In this document: positions 49,933 through 58,549 of the stretch, piece after piece
Layout: every line of letters begins with the position of its first letter
How positions within the stretch are numbered: position 1 is the stretch's first letter
From: Clostridia bacterium
GTDB lineage: Bacteria > Bacillota > Clostridia > UMGS1883
Length of the DNA stretch: 64,000 bases
Assembly (NCBI GenBank): GCA_017451505.1
Contig: JAFTOF010000005.1
Location: 31,432-95,431, forward strand
Reading direction: 5' to 3'
Notes under the pieces: model-generated
The model's input: the letters and a program-made list of their open reading frames with translations, nothing else
Told to the model about the DNA's origin: nothing
Databases searched by the model: none
Program-made: the position numbers and the translations under genes

Positions 49933-50118
49933 ATGAAAAAAAGACTTTATAAATCTATAACAGATAAAAAAATGTGTGGAGTATGCGGCGGTATTGCTGA
50001 GTATTTCGAGATTGATTCTACAATAATTCGTTTGGCATGGGTTTTATTTACCGCACTTGGCGGATCTGGCATAATAGCATATATCGTTGCTGCTTTGGTT
50101 ATGCCCAACAAGGAGTAA
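49933..50118 (+). CDS. PspC-domain small membrane protein
   Basis: 61 aa. The PspC domain, [32 protein letters not shown], fills the protein, with a membrane helix near residues 37-56 and a short basic tail. Stand-alone PspC proteins in Firmicutes are linked to membrane stress, but the role here is not known. AGAGGA precedes the ATG. The next 250 nt hold a tiny frame and a terminator. Confidence 0.9.
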   Translation: MKKRLYKSITDKKMCGVCGGIAEYFEIDSTIIRLAWVLFTALGGSGIIAYIVAALVMPNKE

Positions 50119-50151
50119 AAACAGAGGTTGTAGCTAACACAAGAGGTATTC

Positions 50152-50226
50152 ATGAAGAAAACAGAGTTTGACGAAAAATTTCCATCAGCGTTTTCTCAAT
50201 ATGGTATCGGAAAGGGAAACATCTGA
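50152..50226 (+). CDS. Possible 24-aa peptide downstream of PspC
   Basis: A 24-codon frame (MKKTEFDEKFPSAFSQYG start) follows AAGAGGT and ends at 50226. Nothing supports it other than its binding site and lack of other genes in this gap, so it may be a chance frame or a decayed gene end. Confidence 0.25.
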   Translation: MKKTEFDEKFPSAFSQYGIGKGNI

Positions 50227-50260
50227 AAAGTAAATTAGCCTTATCATCGGATTTACAATT

Positions 50261-50292
50261 AAAAAGTACGTTTGAAAACGTACTTTTTTTAT
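50261..50292 (+). terminator. Terminator after the PspC gene
   Basis: AAAAAGTACGTTT (50261-50273) pairs with 50276-50288 with a T run. Confidence 0.8.
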
Positions 50293-50371
50293 ATCTCACA
50301 CAAAAAACGCTTTATTTTGACATAACGATATGGTATAATAATATAGATTTATTGTGCACAGGTGATAAGAA

Positions 50372-51652
50372 TTGAAATTACCCGAAAAGTTTTGCGAAAG
50401 AATGAAAAACGAGCTTAAAAATGAATATGAAAGCTTTATAAAATCCTATGACGAAGCACCGTATATTGCACTGCGTGTGAATACGTTGAAAATATCCTCG
50501 GAGGAATTTAAGGCTATTGTGGATTTTTGCGGTGAAAATGTGCCTTGGTGTCCTACGGGATTTTACTACGACGGAAAAAAAGGAAACCACCCCTCCAGTA
50601 TAGCAGGCCTTTTTTATTCACAGGAGCCGTCGGCAATGATTGCCGCCGAGCTTGCCGAGGTGAAAGAGGGGGACATAGTTTTAGACCTTTGTGCCGCACC
50701 GGGAGGAAAAAGCACACAGCTTGCCGCAAAACTGGGTGGAAAAGGACTTTTGGTCTCCAATGAGGTAAACTTGGGCAGGGCAAAAATCCTGTGCGAAAAC
50801 ATAGAGCGTATGGGAATAAAAAATGCCGTCGTTACCAATATGTACCCCGAAAAAATGGAAAAGCTGTTTTATGAATTTTTTGATAAAATAGTAGTTGATG
50901 CTCCCTGTAGCGGTGAGGGAATGTTTCGTAAGGACAGTGTAGCCGTAGATGAGTGGAGTATAGAACATACAAAGTCCTGTGCTATCCGCCAGCTTTCAAT
51001 ACTTGATTCGGCGTATAAGATGCTGACCCCCGGAGGAAGGCTTGTATATTCCACCTGTACATTTTCAAAAGAAGAAAACGAGGAAGCGGTGCAAAAGTTT
51101 GCGGAAAAATACCCCGACATATCCCTTAGGGAAATGCATCGGCTGATGCCTCATAGAATTAATGGGGAAGGGCATTTTTCAGCAGTCTTTGAAAAAAGCG
51201 GAGAGCGGCAGGCAAAAAAGCATACCCCTCCGATAACCGCAAAAAAGGAAATGATTGAAGCATACCGCAACTTTGAAAGGGAAAACCTTAACATAAGTCT
51301 TGACGGGAATTTTGTTTCCTTTGGTGAAAATCTGTACCTTTTGCCGAATGAAATGATTACCCTTGATAAAATTAAGTGTATACGTCCGGGGCTTTTTCTG
51401 GGAGAAGTGAGGAAGGGCAGGTTTGTGCCGTCACATCATCTTGCCACGGCACTTAAAAAGGAAGATTTTAAACGCAGTATAGCCCTTTCCGAGGACAAGC
51501 TTGAAGCTTATTTAAAAGGTGAAACAATCGGATATAACGGGGAAAAGGGCTATGGAGTGATACTCTATAAAGAGAAATTCCCCGTAGGATGGTATAAGCT
51601 CAGTGACGGACAGGCTAAAAACCATTATCCTAAACATTTAAGAAAGGTTTGA
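50372..51652 (+). CDS. rsmF: RNA cytosine-C5 methyltransferase, RsmB/RsmF (NOL1/NOP2/Sun) family
   Basis: 426 aa. The Rossmann methyltransferase core holds VLDLCAAPGGKSTQLAA (SAM site), then DAPCSGEGMFRK, whose Cys is the release residue, and LVYSTCTFSKEENE, whose Cys is the nucleophile. A C-terminal RNA-binding region (about residues 300-426) with GLFLGEVRKGRF fits RsmF-type enzymes, which modify 16S rRNA. A TTG start at 50372 follows AGGTGAT. It is the first gene of the long run to hydF, and ppa begins 4 nt after its stop. Confidence 0.9.
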   Translation: MKLPEKFCERMKNELKNEYESFIKSYDEAPYIALRVNTLKISSEEFKAIVDFCGENVPWCPTGFYYDGKKGNHPSSIAGLFYSQEPSAMIAAELAEVKEGDIVLDLCAAPGGKSTQLAAKLGGKGLLVSNEVNLGRAKILCENIERMGIKNAVVTNMYPEKMEKLFYEFFDKIVVDAPCSGEGMFRKDSVAVDEWSIEHTKSCAIRQLSILDSAYKMLTPGGRLVYSTCTFSKEENEEAVQKFAEKYPDISLREMHRLMPHRINGEGHFSAVFEKSGERQAKKHTPPITAKKEMIEAYRNFERENLNISLDGNFVSFGENLYLLPNEMITLDKIKCIRPGLFLGEVRKGRFVPSHHLATALKKEDFKRSIALSEDKLEAYLKGETIGYNGEKGYGVILYKEKFPVGWYKLSDGQAKNHYPKHLRKV

Positions 51653-51656
51653 TTTT

Positions 51657-52190
51657 ATGTTCAACGTATGGCACAACATTAACCCCGAAAGAATTAAAAA
51701 AGAAGACTTTCTTGCCGTAATAGAAATTCGTAAAGGCGGAAGAAACAAATACGAGCTTGATAAGGAAACGGGTATGATAATCCTTGACAGAGTTCTGTAT
51801 ACATCTACTCATTATCCTGCAAACTACGGATTTATCCCCCGTACCTATGCCGATGACGGTGACCCTCTTGACGTGCTTGTGCTTTGTCAGGAAAAAATCG
51901 ACTCATTGGTGCTGGTACGCTGTTATCCCATCGGCGTTCTTAAAATGATAGATGACGGCAAGGTTGACGAAAAGATTATCGCCATTCCTTTCAACGACCC
52001 AACCTATGCAGGATATAAGGATATCCACGAGCTTCCCGACCATATGTCGAGGGAAATCAGCCACTTTTTTGAGGTTTATAAAATGCTTGAAAACAAGGAA
52101 ACGGCTGTTAATGAGGTTTTAGGCAGAGAAGAAGCCGAGAAGATAATAGAGCAATGTATCGACTCCTACAAAGAAAAAATCTTACGATAA
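51657..52190 (+). CDS. ppa: Inorganic pyrophosphatase (soluble, family I)
   Basis: 177 aa. The family I signature DDGDPLDVLV is present, preceded by HYPANYGFIPRTYA, which are metal and substrate residues. It cleaves PPi from biosynthetic reactions such as tRNA charging and nucleotide synthesis. Clostridia often use membrane or family II enzymes, but this one is clearly family I. Its start is 4 nt after rsmF, and maf follows after 13 nt, so it belongs to the rsmF run. Confidence 0.95.
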   Translation: MFNVWHNINPERIKKEDFLAVIEIRKGGRNKYELDKETGMIILDRVLYTSTHYPANYGFIPRTYADDGDPLDVLVLCQEKIDSLVLVRCYPIGVLKMIDDGKVDEKIIAIPFNDPTYAGYKDIHELPDHMSREISHFFEVYKMLENKETAVNEVLGREEAEKIIEQCIDSYKEKILR

Positions 52191-52203
52191 AGGATGAGAA
52201 ACT

Positions 52204-52794
52204 ATGGCAAAACCCATATTCATACTTGCATCAAAATCCCCCAGAAGAAAAGAGCTTCTTAAAAATATCGGAATTGATGCACAGGTTTTTCCTGCAAATA
52301 TTGATGAAAGCTCTCTTAATGGTTTGCCACCTGAAAGACTGGTGCAGCAGCTTAGTATGCTCAAGGCGTCGCACGTTGCCCATACTTTTAATTGCGAGGT
52401 ATATGTAATCGGTGCTGATACAGTTGTAGTGCTTGACGGGGAAATATTCGGCAAGCCAAAAAACATTGAGGAAGCCACAAATATGCTAAGACGCCTCAGC
52501 GGAAAAACCCATGTGGTGTATACAGGCTATTGCGTTATAAACACAAAGACGAATTTAGCCGTATCAAAATATGAAAAGACCGAAGTAACCTTCAGAAGCC
52601 TTACCGAAGAGGAAATCAAGGCATATGTAAAAAGCCGCGAGCCGATGGACAAGGCAGGGGCGTACGGAATTCAGGAAAAGGGAAGTATTTTCATAGAAAA
52701 AATTAACGGTGATTATTTTAACGTGGTTGGACTTCCCGTTTGTGCTCTTTCCAAAATGCTTCGCGATGAATTTAACGTAGAGGTACTGTCATGA
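52204..52794 (+). CDS. maf: Maf-family nucleotide pyrophosphatase
   Basis: 196 aa. LASKSPRRKELLKNIGI is the nucleotide-binding start, followed by IGADTVV and VYTGYCVI, KAGAYGIQEKGSIF, and GDYFNVVGLPV near the end, all Maf signatures. It hydrolyses non-canonical nucleotide triphosphates and in Firmicutes links to division arrest, fitting the mre-min neighbours. GGATGAGAA is before the ATG. Its stop overlaps the mreC start (ATGA). Confidence 0.95.
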   Translation: MAKPIFILASKSPRRKELLKNIGIDAQVFPANIDESSLNGLPPERLVQQLSMLKASHVAHTFNCEVYVIGADTVVVLDGEIFGKPKNIEEATNMLRRLSGKTHVVYTGYCVINTKTNLAVSKYEKTEVTFRSLTEEEIKAYVKSREPMDKAGAYGIQEKGSIFIEKINGDYFNVVGLPVCALSKMLRDEFNVEVLS

Positions 52795-53597
52795 AAAAGA
52801 AACATATTATAATACTTTCGTGTGTAACTTTGCTTATACTTACATTTTCCGCAGTTTCGTTGAAAATAGGAAATAACCCTGTGGCAAATGCAGTGGGAAC
52901 AGTGTTTTCCCCCGTGCAAAAATGGGTGGCAAAGGCTTATAATTCTACAGGGAATTTTATAGGAAATATGGTAGACTCGAGGGATAACGCCCGCGAGAAT
53001 AAAAAGCTTAAAGAAGAAAATCTGAAGCTTCAGGATCAGCTTAGGATGCTGGAGGGCTATAAAGCCGAGAATGATGAGCTTCGCAGACTTATTGAGCTTT
53101 CCGAAAGTCGCACAGATTTTAAAAGCACCGCAGCAAATGTGATAGGAAAAAATCTTAGTGATTCGGGCAGTGTTATAACCATTGATAAGGGAACAAAGGA
53201 CGGCATCGGTAAAAATGCCGTAGTGCTTGTCCCCGACGGACTTGTGGGTGTGGTTTTTGAAGCAGGGTATAATTACTCAAAGGTCAGAACCATATTTGAT
53301 TCCGAAAGCTCCGTTTCATCAATTTGTCTTAGAAGCGGTGATATGGGTATTGTAGAGCCTGTGGGATATCTGTCGGCAGATGAAAAATGCAGTATGAATT
53401 ATATTGACCGCAGTGCAAAAACCGTGGTTGGTGACATTATTGAAACCAGCGGAACAGGCGGAATATATCCTCGCGGAATAAAAATAGGAAAAATCACCGA
53501 AATCAAAGAGGACAGCAGAAATCTTACTTTGAGTGCAGTCCTTGAAACAGATGTTAAGATAAAAAATCTTGACAAGGTATTGGTTACAGTGGATTAA
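52791..53597 (+). CDS. mreC: Rod shape-determining protein MreC
   Basis: 268 aa. A short cytosolic start, one membrane helix (about residues 5-24), a coiled coil (about 60-105, KKLKEENLKLQDQLRMLE) and a beta-barrel domain (about 110-268) make the usual MreC. It links the cytoskeleton to the cell-wall synthesis enzymes in elongating cells. The ATG overlaps the maf stop (ATGA). mreB is not in the window. mreD follows after 17 nt. Confidence 0.96.
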   Translation: MKKKHIIILSCVTLLILTFSAVSLKIGNNPVANAVGTVFSPVQKWVAKAYNSTGNFIGNMVDSRDNARENKKLKEENLKLQDQLRMLEGYKAENDELRRLIELSESRTDFKSTAANVIGKNLSDSGSVITIDKGTKDGIGKNAVVLVPDGLVGVVFEAGYNYSKVRTIFDSESSVSSICLRSGDMGIVEPVGYLSADEKCSMNYIDRSAKTVVGDIIETSGTGGIYPRGIKIGKITEIKEDSRNLTLSAVLETDVKIKNLDKVLVTVD

Positions 53598-53614
53598 TTA
53601 CGGAAGTGAAAAAA

Positions 53615-54124
53615 GTGACGCATTTGAAGAAATTTATATGGGTGTATGCAGCATATCTTGTGCAGACGCTTGTATTAAGCGAAATCAAAATATTTGGCTG
53701 TTCTCCCGACATCATATCGGTAGTATTGGTAATCCTTGCAGTATCGGAGGGATATATGCTTTCTGCTGCCATAGGCTCCTTTGCAGGAGTGCTTATAGAT
53801 ACCCTGTCGGGGAAGCTTTTCGGAATGAATACGCTTATATTGATGTACTATGCACTCTCTGTAAGTCTTCTCACCGATAAGAAAAGCGAAAATTCCCCCA
53901 TTATAGTCAGCTTTATTTACTTTGTAAGCATAGCGGCGAAAGAAAGTCTGCTTGCAGTTATTAAAATGCTTCTTGGTTACAGCTTGCCCATCGGTCATTT
54001 ATTTACCAATATATTGGTGAAAGGCGTTTTCGGCGGAATATGCATACTCATCATTGTATGGTGGGTGTACAGAAAAGAAATCAGCATATTCTTTAGAAGA
54101 AAAACAAAGGAGGAAAACGTATGA
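53615..54124 (+). CDS. mreD: Rod shape-determining protein MreD
   Basis: 169 aa. About five membrane helices with the short loops typical of MreD; recognised by position between mreC and mrdA as well as hydrophobicity. It is a small partner of MreC in the elongation complex. The start is uncertain: GTG 53615 is preferred, with GGAAG 8 nt upstream, over GTG 53606, which overlaps that site. It ends overlapping the next gene by ATGA. Confidence 0.88.
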   Translation: MTHLKKFIWVYAAYLVQTLVLSEIKIFGCSPDIISVVLVILAVSEGYMLSAAIGSFAGVLIDTLSGKLFGMNTLILMYYALSVSLLTDKKSENSPIIVSFIYFVSIAAKESLLAVIKMLLGYSLPIGHLFTNILVKGVFGGICILIIVWWVYRKEISIFFRRKTKEENV

Positions 54125-56151
54125 AACCTAAAAGATATACAGCGTTTTATATCCTTTTTGCAATAATAGCAGTAATTATATTGCTCCGCCTTGTAAATTT
54201 ACAGGTGACTCACGGTGAATACTACAGGGAAAAAAGCAATACACGCACGGTAAGAAGTGTAGAGCTTGTAGCACCACGCGGTGAAATACTTGACCGTAAC
54301 GGCAGAGCAATCGTTAAAAACGCTACAGGCTTTAGTGTGTACATTTTAAGTGTCGATGGAAGAAGTTCAAGTCAGCTTAATGCGGTTATTAATAATTTAT
54401 TTTTCACTCTTGGCAATACATCAGGGAGAATAGACGGTGTTCTTCCGCTGACTGAGCAAAGCGGAAAATATTTTTTCAGCATAGAATCCGCCTCAGCTAA
54501 AAAATGGAGCGAAGAAAACGGGTTTGGCAAGAAGGCATCGGCACAGGAAATTATTAATGCCCTTTGCGAAAAGTACGATATTGATACAAAGAAATATACA
54601 GGTCAGGAAATCATAGAGATTGCCGCCACCCGTCTTAATATGAAAAAGCTCGGCTTTTCATCGGCGACTCCGTATCTTTTCGCCGAAAATGTCCCCATTG
54701 AGGAAATATCGGTTATAAAGGAACAGCCCGAAAGCTTTTGGGGTGTCAGCATTGTAACCCAGCCACTAAGGAGCTATCCCTATAAAAGTCTGGGAGCTCA
54801 TATGCTGGGCAGAGTGGGCGTGGTAAATGCCGACGAATATAAGGCAAATAAGGAAAACGGATATACAATAAATTCCCATATAGGAAAAGACGGAATTGAA
54901 AAGCTACTGGAGGAATATCTTCGCGGAGAAAACGGCAGAGGCATAGTTGAACAAAGCTCTCACGGCAGGAGTATGGGGCAGAGCATCACAAAGGAGCCTG
55001 TAAGCGGAAGAAACGTGAATCTCACCATTGACCTTGATATGCAGATTGCCTGTGAGGAGGCACTGGAGGATACAATAAGAGCAATTAATTCCGCAGGAAG
55101 CACTGCTGAAAATGGTAGAGATGCCGATGCAGGCAGTATGGTGGTAATAGATGTCAATACGGGAGATATTCTCGCAATGGCATCATATCCGTCATATGAG
55201 ATTACAACCTTTACACAGGATTATAATTCACTTCTCAAAAACCCCTCGAAACCGCTTTTTAACAGAAGCTTGGCAGGAACGTATTCGCCTGCTTCCACCT
55301 TTAAATTATTGGTAGGAACTGCGGCTTTGGAGGAGGGTATAATAACCACTGATGAAGAAATTCTTGATACAGGTAAATATACCTTCTTTAAGGATTATCA
55401 GCCTGGGTGCTGGATATATAACCAGACCGGCGGAACTCACGGGTATCTTAATATCTCCGAAGCAATAAGAGATTCGTGCAATGTATTTTTCTTTGATGTG
55501 GGAAGAAGACTGACCATAGAAAAGATTAATAAATATGCTGAAAAATTCGGGCTTGGACAAAACAGCGGAATAGAACTTTCGGCAGAGGAAAAGACAGGCG
55601 TTGTGGCAAGTCCCGAAAACAGAAAAAAGAATAACGGCATATGGTATCCCGGTGACGTGTGCCAGACGGCAATAGGGCAGTCAGACACACTTGTCACCCC
55701 CATACAGCTTGCAAACTATATTGCCACGATTGCAAACGGCGGAACACGTTACAGACCCCATATAATAAAATCAATTCAAAGCAATGACAAAAAATCGGGC
55801 AGTGAAACCGAGCCTGAGATTCTTTCTAAAATTGACATGAGCGAAGAAAACAGAAAAGCAATAGTTAAAGGACTTCGCATGGTGGTAACGGAGGGAACGG
55901 CATATAATGCTTTCCACGGATGTAAGGTTTCCGTAGCGGCAAAAACGGGCAGTGCCCAGACATCGGGTGTTTATACCAACGGCGTTTGTGTAGCCTATGC
56001 ACCCTATGAAAAACCGCGTATAGCCATAGCCTGCGTGATTGAAAAGGCAGGAAGCGGTGCAAATGTTGCACAGGCTGTGAGAAAGGTAGTGGACAGCTAT
56101 TTTGAAAACTCACAGGTTTTGGATATGCAGACAGGAGTATTAACTAAATAA
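54121..56151 (+). CDS. mrdA: Penicillin-binding protein 2 (elongation transpeptidase)
   Basis: 676 aa. An N-terminal membrane helix (about residues 8-27), the pedestal domain (RGEILDRNGR at 53-61), and the transpeptidase domain with Ser392 in STFK, Ser452 in SCN and KTG near residue 612. It makes peptidoglycan cross-links outside the membrane with the Mre complex and RodA. The ATG overlaps the mreD stop. The MinC-like gene follows after 12 nt. Confidence 0.95.
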   Translation: MKPKRYTAFYILFAIIAVIILLRLVNLQVTHGEYYREKSNTRTVRSVELVAPRGEILDRNGRAIVKNATGFSVYILSVDGRSSSQLNAVINNLFFTLGNTSGRIDGVLPLTEQSGKYFFSIESASAKKWSEENGFGKKASAQEIINALCEKYDIDTKKYTGQEIIEIAATRLNMKKLGFSSATPYLFAENVPIEEISVIKEQPESFWGVSIVTQPLRSYPYKSLGAHMLGRVGVVNADEYKANKENGYTINSHIGKDGIEKLLEEYLRGENGRGIVEQSSHGRSMGQSITKEPVSGRNVNLTIDLDMQIACEEALEDTIRAINSAGSTAENGRDADAGSMVVIDVNTGDILAMASYPSYEITTFTQDYNSLLKNPSKPLFNRSLAGTYSPASTFKLLVGTAALEEGIITTDEEILDTGKYTFFKDYQPGCWIYNQTGGTHGYLNISEAIRDSCNVFFFDVGRRLTIEKINKYAEKFGLGQNSGIELSAEEKTGVVASPENRKKNNGIWYPGDVCQTAIGQSDTLVTPIQLANYIATIANGGTRYRPHIIKSIQSNDKKSGSETEPEILSKIDMSEENRKAIVKGLRMVVTEGTAYNAFHGCKVSVAAKTGSAQTSGVYTNGVCVAYAPYEKPRIAIACVIEKAGSGANVAQAVRKVVDSYFENSQVLDMQTGVLTK

Positions 56152-56163
56152 GGGAGGTTTAAT

Positions 56164-56754
56164 ATGTGTCCTCTTACGATAAAAGGTCACGGCAAGGAAA
56201 TTGAACTTTGTTTTACTGAGGGAATTTCTTTTTCGGAGGCGATTGAGGAACTTGAAAATCTCACCAATGATAAAAAAAGCTTTTTTGAAAATTCCCACAC
56301 GCGTGTTTCCTACAGCGGAATAGAGCTTAAATATAATCAGGAAATGCGTCTTGAATTAATAGTAAAAAGGCTTTTTAAAAAAGATGCAATGCTTGTAAAA
56401 AAGCACTGCCTTTCACTAAAACAGCTTGAGTATTCGTTAAACCAAGGGGAAAATATATGCCTCGTGGTTAAAAAATCTCTAAGAAGCGGGGAAACAGTCA
56501 TAAGCCGCGGAGATGTTATAATCTACGGTGACGTGAATCCGGGGGCATATGTAAAAGCAAAGGGGAACATAACCGTAATAGGTGCACTAAGAGGAGTGGC
56601 ACACATAACGGGAAGCGGAAAGGTATATGCCACTTATATGCAACCCTCGCAGATAAGGATAGGAAAGGTCTGTTCTTATAACAAAAGGAACGAAAATGTC
56701 GCCTCGGCAACAGCAGTGGCGGAAAATGGCGAAATAATCTTACAGAGTTTATGA
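56164..56754 (+). CDS. minC: Septum site-determining protein MinC
   Basis: 196 aa. The C-terminal MinC domain is clear from SLRSGETVISRGDVIIYGDVNPGAYVKAKGNITVIGALRG, a right-handed beta-helix, with GKVYATYMQPSQIRIG. The N-terminal half (about residues 1-90) is a shorter and less conserved FtsZ-binding domain. It inhibits FtsZ at the poles together with MinD. GGGAGG is before the ATG. A minD promoter and minD follow. Confidence 0.9.
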   Translation: MCPLTIKGHGKEIELCFTEGISFSEAIEELENLTNDKKSFFENSHTRVSYSGIELKYNQEMRLELIVKRLFKKDAMLVKKHCLSLKQLEYSLNQGENICLVVKKSLRSGETVISRGDVIIYGDVNPGAYVKAKGNITVIGALRGVAHITGSGKVYATYMQPSQIRIGKVCSYNKRNENVASATAVAENGEIILQSL

Positions 56755-56756
56755 CT

Positions 56757-56786
56757 TTGATATAGACCTTTATAAAAAAATATGAT
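56757..56786 (+). promoter_or_regulatory. Internal promoter before minD
   Basis: TTGATA (56757-56762), 18-bp spacer, TATGAT (56781-56786) in the 56-nt gap after minC. Confidence 0.55.
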
Positions 56787-56810
56787 AAAATAACCCGTGG
56801 GGTGAAAATA

Positions 56811-57599
56811 ATGAGTGAAATAATAGTTATAACAAGCGGTAAAGGCGGAGTAGGAAAAACCACAACTACCGCAAATATAGGTGCCGCATTGGCACTTACA
56901 GGGAAAAAAGTTGTAATGATAGATACAGATATCGGGCTTAGAAACCTTGATGTCATTATGGGCGTGGAAAATAGGATTGTCTACGATCTGGTAGATGTGG
57001 TTGAGGACCGTGTTCCCTACGAAAAGGCACTTGTAAGGGATAAAAGATATGAGGGGCTTTTTCTTCTCCCTGCGGCACAGTCAAGGGATAAAAGTGCCGT
57101 TACCACAACGCAGATGAAGCATCTTATAAGGAAAATGGAAGACAGCTTTGACTACATACTCATTGACTGTCCTGCAGGAATCGAGCAGGGGTTTGAAAAT
57201 GCCGTTGCCGCTGCAAGGAAGGCAATAGTGGTAGCAATGCCCGAAGTTTCCAGCGTGAGAGATGCCGACAGAATTATCGGGCTTTTGGAAAAACACGATA
57301 TAAAAGATATTAAACTCGTGATTAATAAATTAAGACCTAAAATGGTTGAAAACGGAAGCATGCTGGGTATTGATGATATGCTTGATATACTGGCGATTGA
57401 CCTCGTCGGAGTTGTCCCCGATGATGAAGATATTATTGTAGCGGCAAATAAGGGCGAATATGTCTGTGCCATAAATAACTCCCGCAGCGGACAAGCCTAC
57501 AGGAATATTGCCGCCCGTCTTAACGGAGAGCATGTTGATTTAATGAAACTTAAACAGAGCTTTTTTGAAAGACTCTTTCAGAAAAAGCGGAGGGCATAG
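56811..57599 (+). CDS. minD: Septum site-determining ATPase MinD
   Basis: 262 aa. The deviant Walker A is GKGGVGKTTT, followed by DTDIGLRNLDVIMG and LIDCPAGIEQGFENAV. The C-terminal amphipathic helix (FFERLFQKKRRA) binds the membrane. ATP-bound MinD carries MinC to the membrane and is displaced by MinE. The start at ATG 56811 follows GGGGTGA; the GTG at 56802 is within that site. minE begins 1 nt after the stop. Confidence 0.97.
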   Translation: MSEIIVITSGKGGVGKTTTTANIGAALALTGKKVVMIDTDIGLRNLDVIMGVENRIVYDLVDVVEDRVPYEKALVRDKRYEGLFLLPAAQSRDKSAVTTTQMKHLIRKMEDSFDYILIDCPAGIEQGFENAVAAARKAIVVAMPEVSSVRDADRIIGLLEKHDIKDIKLVINKLRPKMVENGSMLGIDDMLDILAIDLVGVVPDDEDIIVAANKGEYVCAINNSRSGQAYRNIAARLNGEHVDLMKLKQSFFERLFQKKRRA

Positions 57600-57600
57600 A

Positions 57601-57861
57601 ATGAGAATGTTTTTTGCACGGCTTAAAAGCCAAAGTGTAACAGAAGCAAAAAACAGATTGAAATCTGTAATAAAAAATGATAGAATAAATGTGACACAGA
57701 ATAAAACATTAGAGAAAATGAAAAAAGAGGTTTCGGCGGTGCTTTTAAATTATTCCATGAATCATGGACAGCCGCCGCAGGTTTCGGTTACTTGTGAGAA
57801 TGGGACGCTTTTAGTCCTTAGGGCATATGTACCGATTAAGGAGGAGAATTACATAGGATGA
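57601..57861 (+). CDS. minE: Cell division topological specificity factor MinE
   Basis: 86 aa, the family size. A short amphipathic start MRMFFARLK, the anti-MinCD region ([13 protein letters not shown]), and a C-terminal topological specificity domain ([12 protein letters not shown] through [10 protein letters not shown]) fit MinE. It activates MinD ATPase and so places the division site. GGAGGG precedes ATG 57601 by 6 nt, so the longer in-frame start is rejected. The mgsA start overlaps its stop. A MinE, rather than DivIVA alone, is common in Clostridia. Confidence 0.88.
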   Translation: MRMFFARLKSQSVTEAKNRLKSVIKNDRINVTQNKTLEKMKKEVSAVLLNYSMNHGQPPQVSVTCENGTLLVLRAYVPIKEENYIG

Positions 57862-58265
57862 ATATTGCTTTAATTGCTCATGATAAGAAAAAGGAGCTTA
57901 TGGTTCAGTTTTGTATTGCTTATAAAGGAATTCTTTCCAAACACAAGCTTTTTGCCACGGGAACAACAGGGGGTCTTATTATAGAGGCAACAGGCCTTGA
58001 TGTGCATCGCTTCCTGTCAGGCCCTCAGGGCGGCGATCAGCAGATAGGTGCACACATAGCATATGATGAAATTGACCTTGTTCTCTTCTTCCGCGATCCG
58101 CTTACGGCACAGCCTCACGAGCCTGACGTAAGTGCACTTTTCCGTCTTTGCGACGTGCATAATGTACCCCTTGCAACGAACGTTGCCACAGCGGAAGTGC
58201 TTATCCACGGTCTTCAGAGGGGTGACCTTGACTGGCGTGATATTGTCAATCCTAAGAATAAGTAA
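57858..58265 (+). CDS. mgsA: Methylglyoxal synthase
   Basis: 135 aa. [36 protein letters not shown] and [14 protein letters not shown] follow the family closely, with the conserved Asp and His residues. It removes phosphate from dihydroxyacetone phosphate to give methylglyoxal, a glycolysis bypass when phosphate is scarce. The start overlaps the minE stop (ATGA), which puts it in the min operon by translation coupling. The TM1266-like gene follows after 14 nt. Confidence 0.96.
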   Translation: MNIALIAHDKKKELMVQFCIAYKGILSKHKLFATGTTGGLIIEATGLDVHRFLSGPQGGDQQIGAHIAYDEIDLVLFFRDPLTAQPHEPDVSALFRLCDVHNVPLATNVATAEVLIHGLQRGDLDWRDIVNPKNK

Positions 58266-58279
58266 GGCGGATAGTTATT

Positions 58280-58549
58280 ATGGAAACAAGAGTAGCACTT
58301 CTTTCGATTATAGTTGAGGAGCCTTCTTCTGTTCCAAAGCTTAATGAAATTCTTCATGAATACGGAGAATTTATTATAGGCAGAATGGGGCTTCCTTACA
58401 GAGAAAGAAATATTAATATCATTGCCATTGCAATGGACGCACCGCAGAGTGTAATCAGTGCTCTTTCGGGGAAAATAGGCAGACTTCAAAATGTTACCGT
58501 TAAGGCTACATATTCAAATATAGCAGAAAAGGACGGTGCAGAGCAATGA
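58280..58549 (+). CDS. TM1266-like iron-only hydrogenase system regulator
   Basis: 89 aa. The small ferredoxin-fold protein METRVALLSIIVEEPSSVPKLNEILHEYGEFIIGRMGLPYRERNINIIAI-type pattern (residues 1-50) is that of the TM1266 family, found next to [FeFe]-hydrogenase genes and thought to sense or regulate them. AAGGCGG lies upstream. The hydF start overlaps its stop (ATGA), which strongly supports the link. Confidence 0.85.
   Translation: METRVALLSIIVEEPSSVPKLNEILHEYGEFIIGRMGLPYRERNINIIAIAMDAPQSVISALSGKIGRLQNVTVKATYSNIAEKDGAEQ

Noticed and set aside
50317..50339. TTGACA and TATAAT before rsmF as a normal promoter
   Set aside because: The spacing is only 11 bp. The TATAAT has an extended TGG before it and could work with a weaker -35, so I did not annotate it.
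57565..57600. Longer MinE start 12 codons upstream
   Set aside because: It overlaps the end of minD, has no ribosome binding site, and GGAGGG points to ATG 57601.
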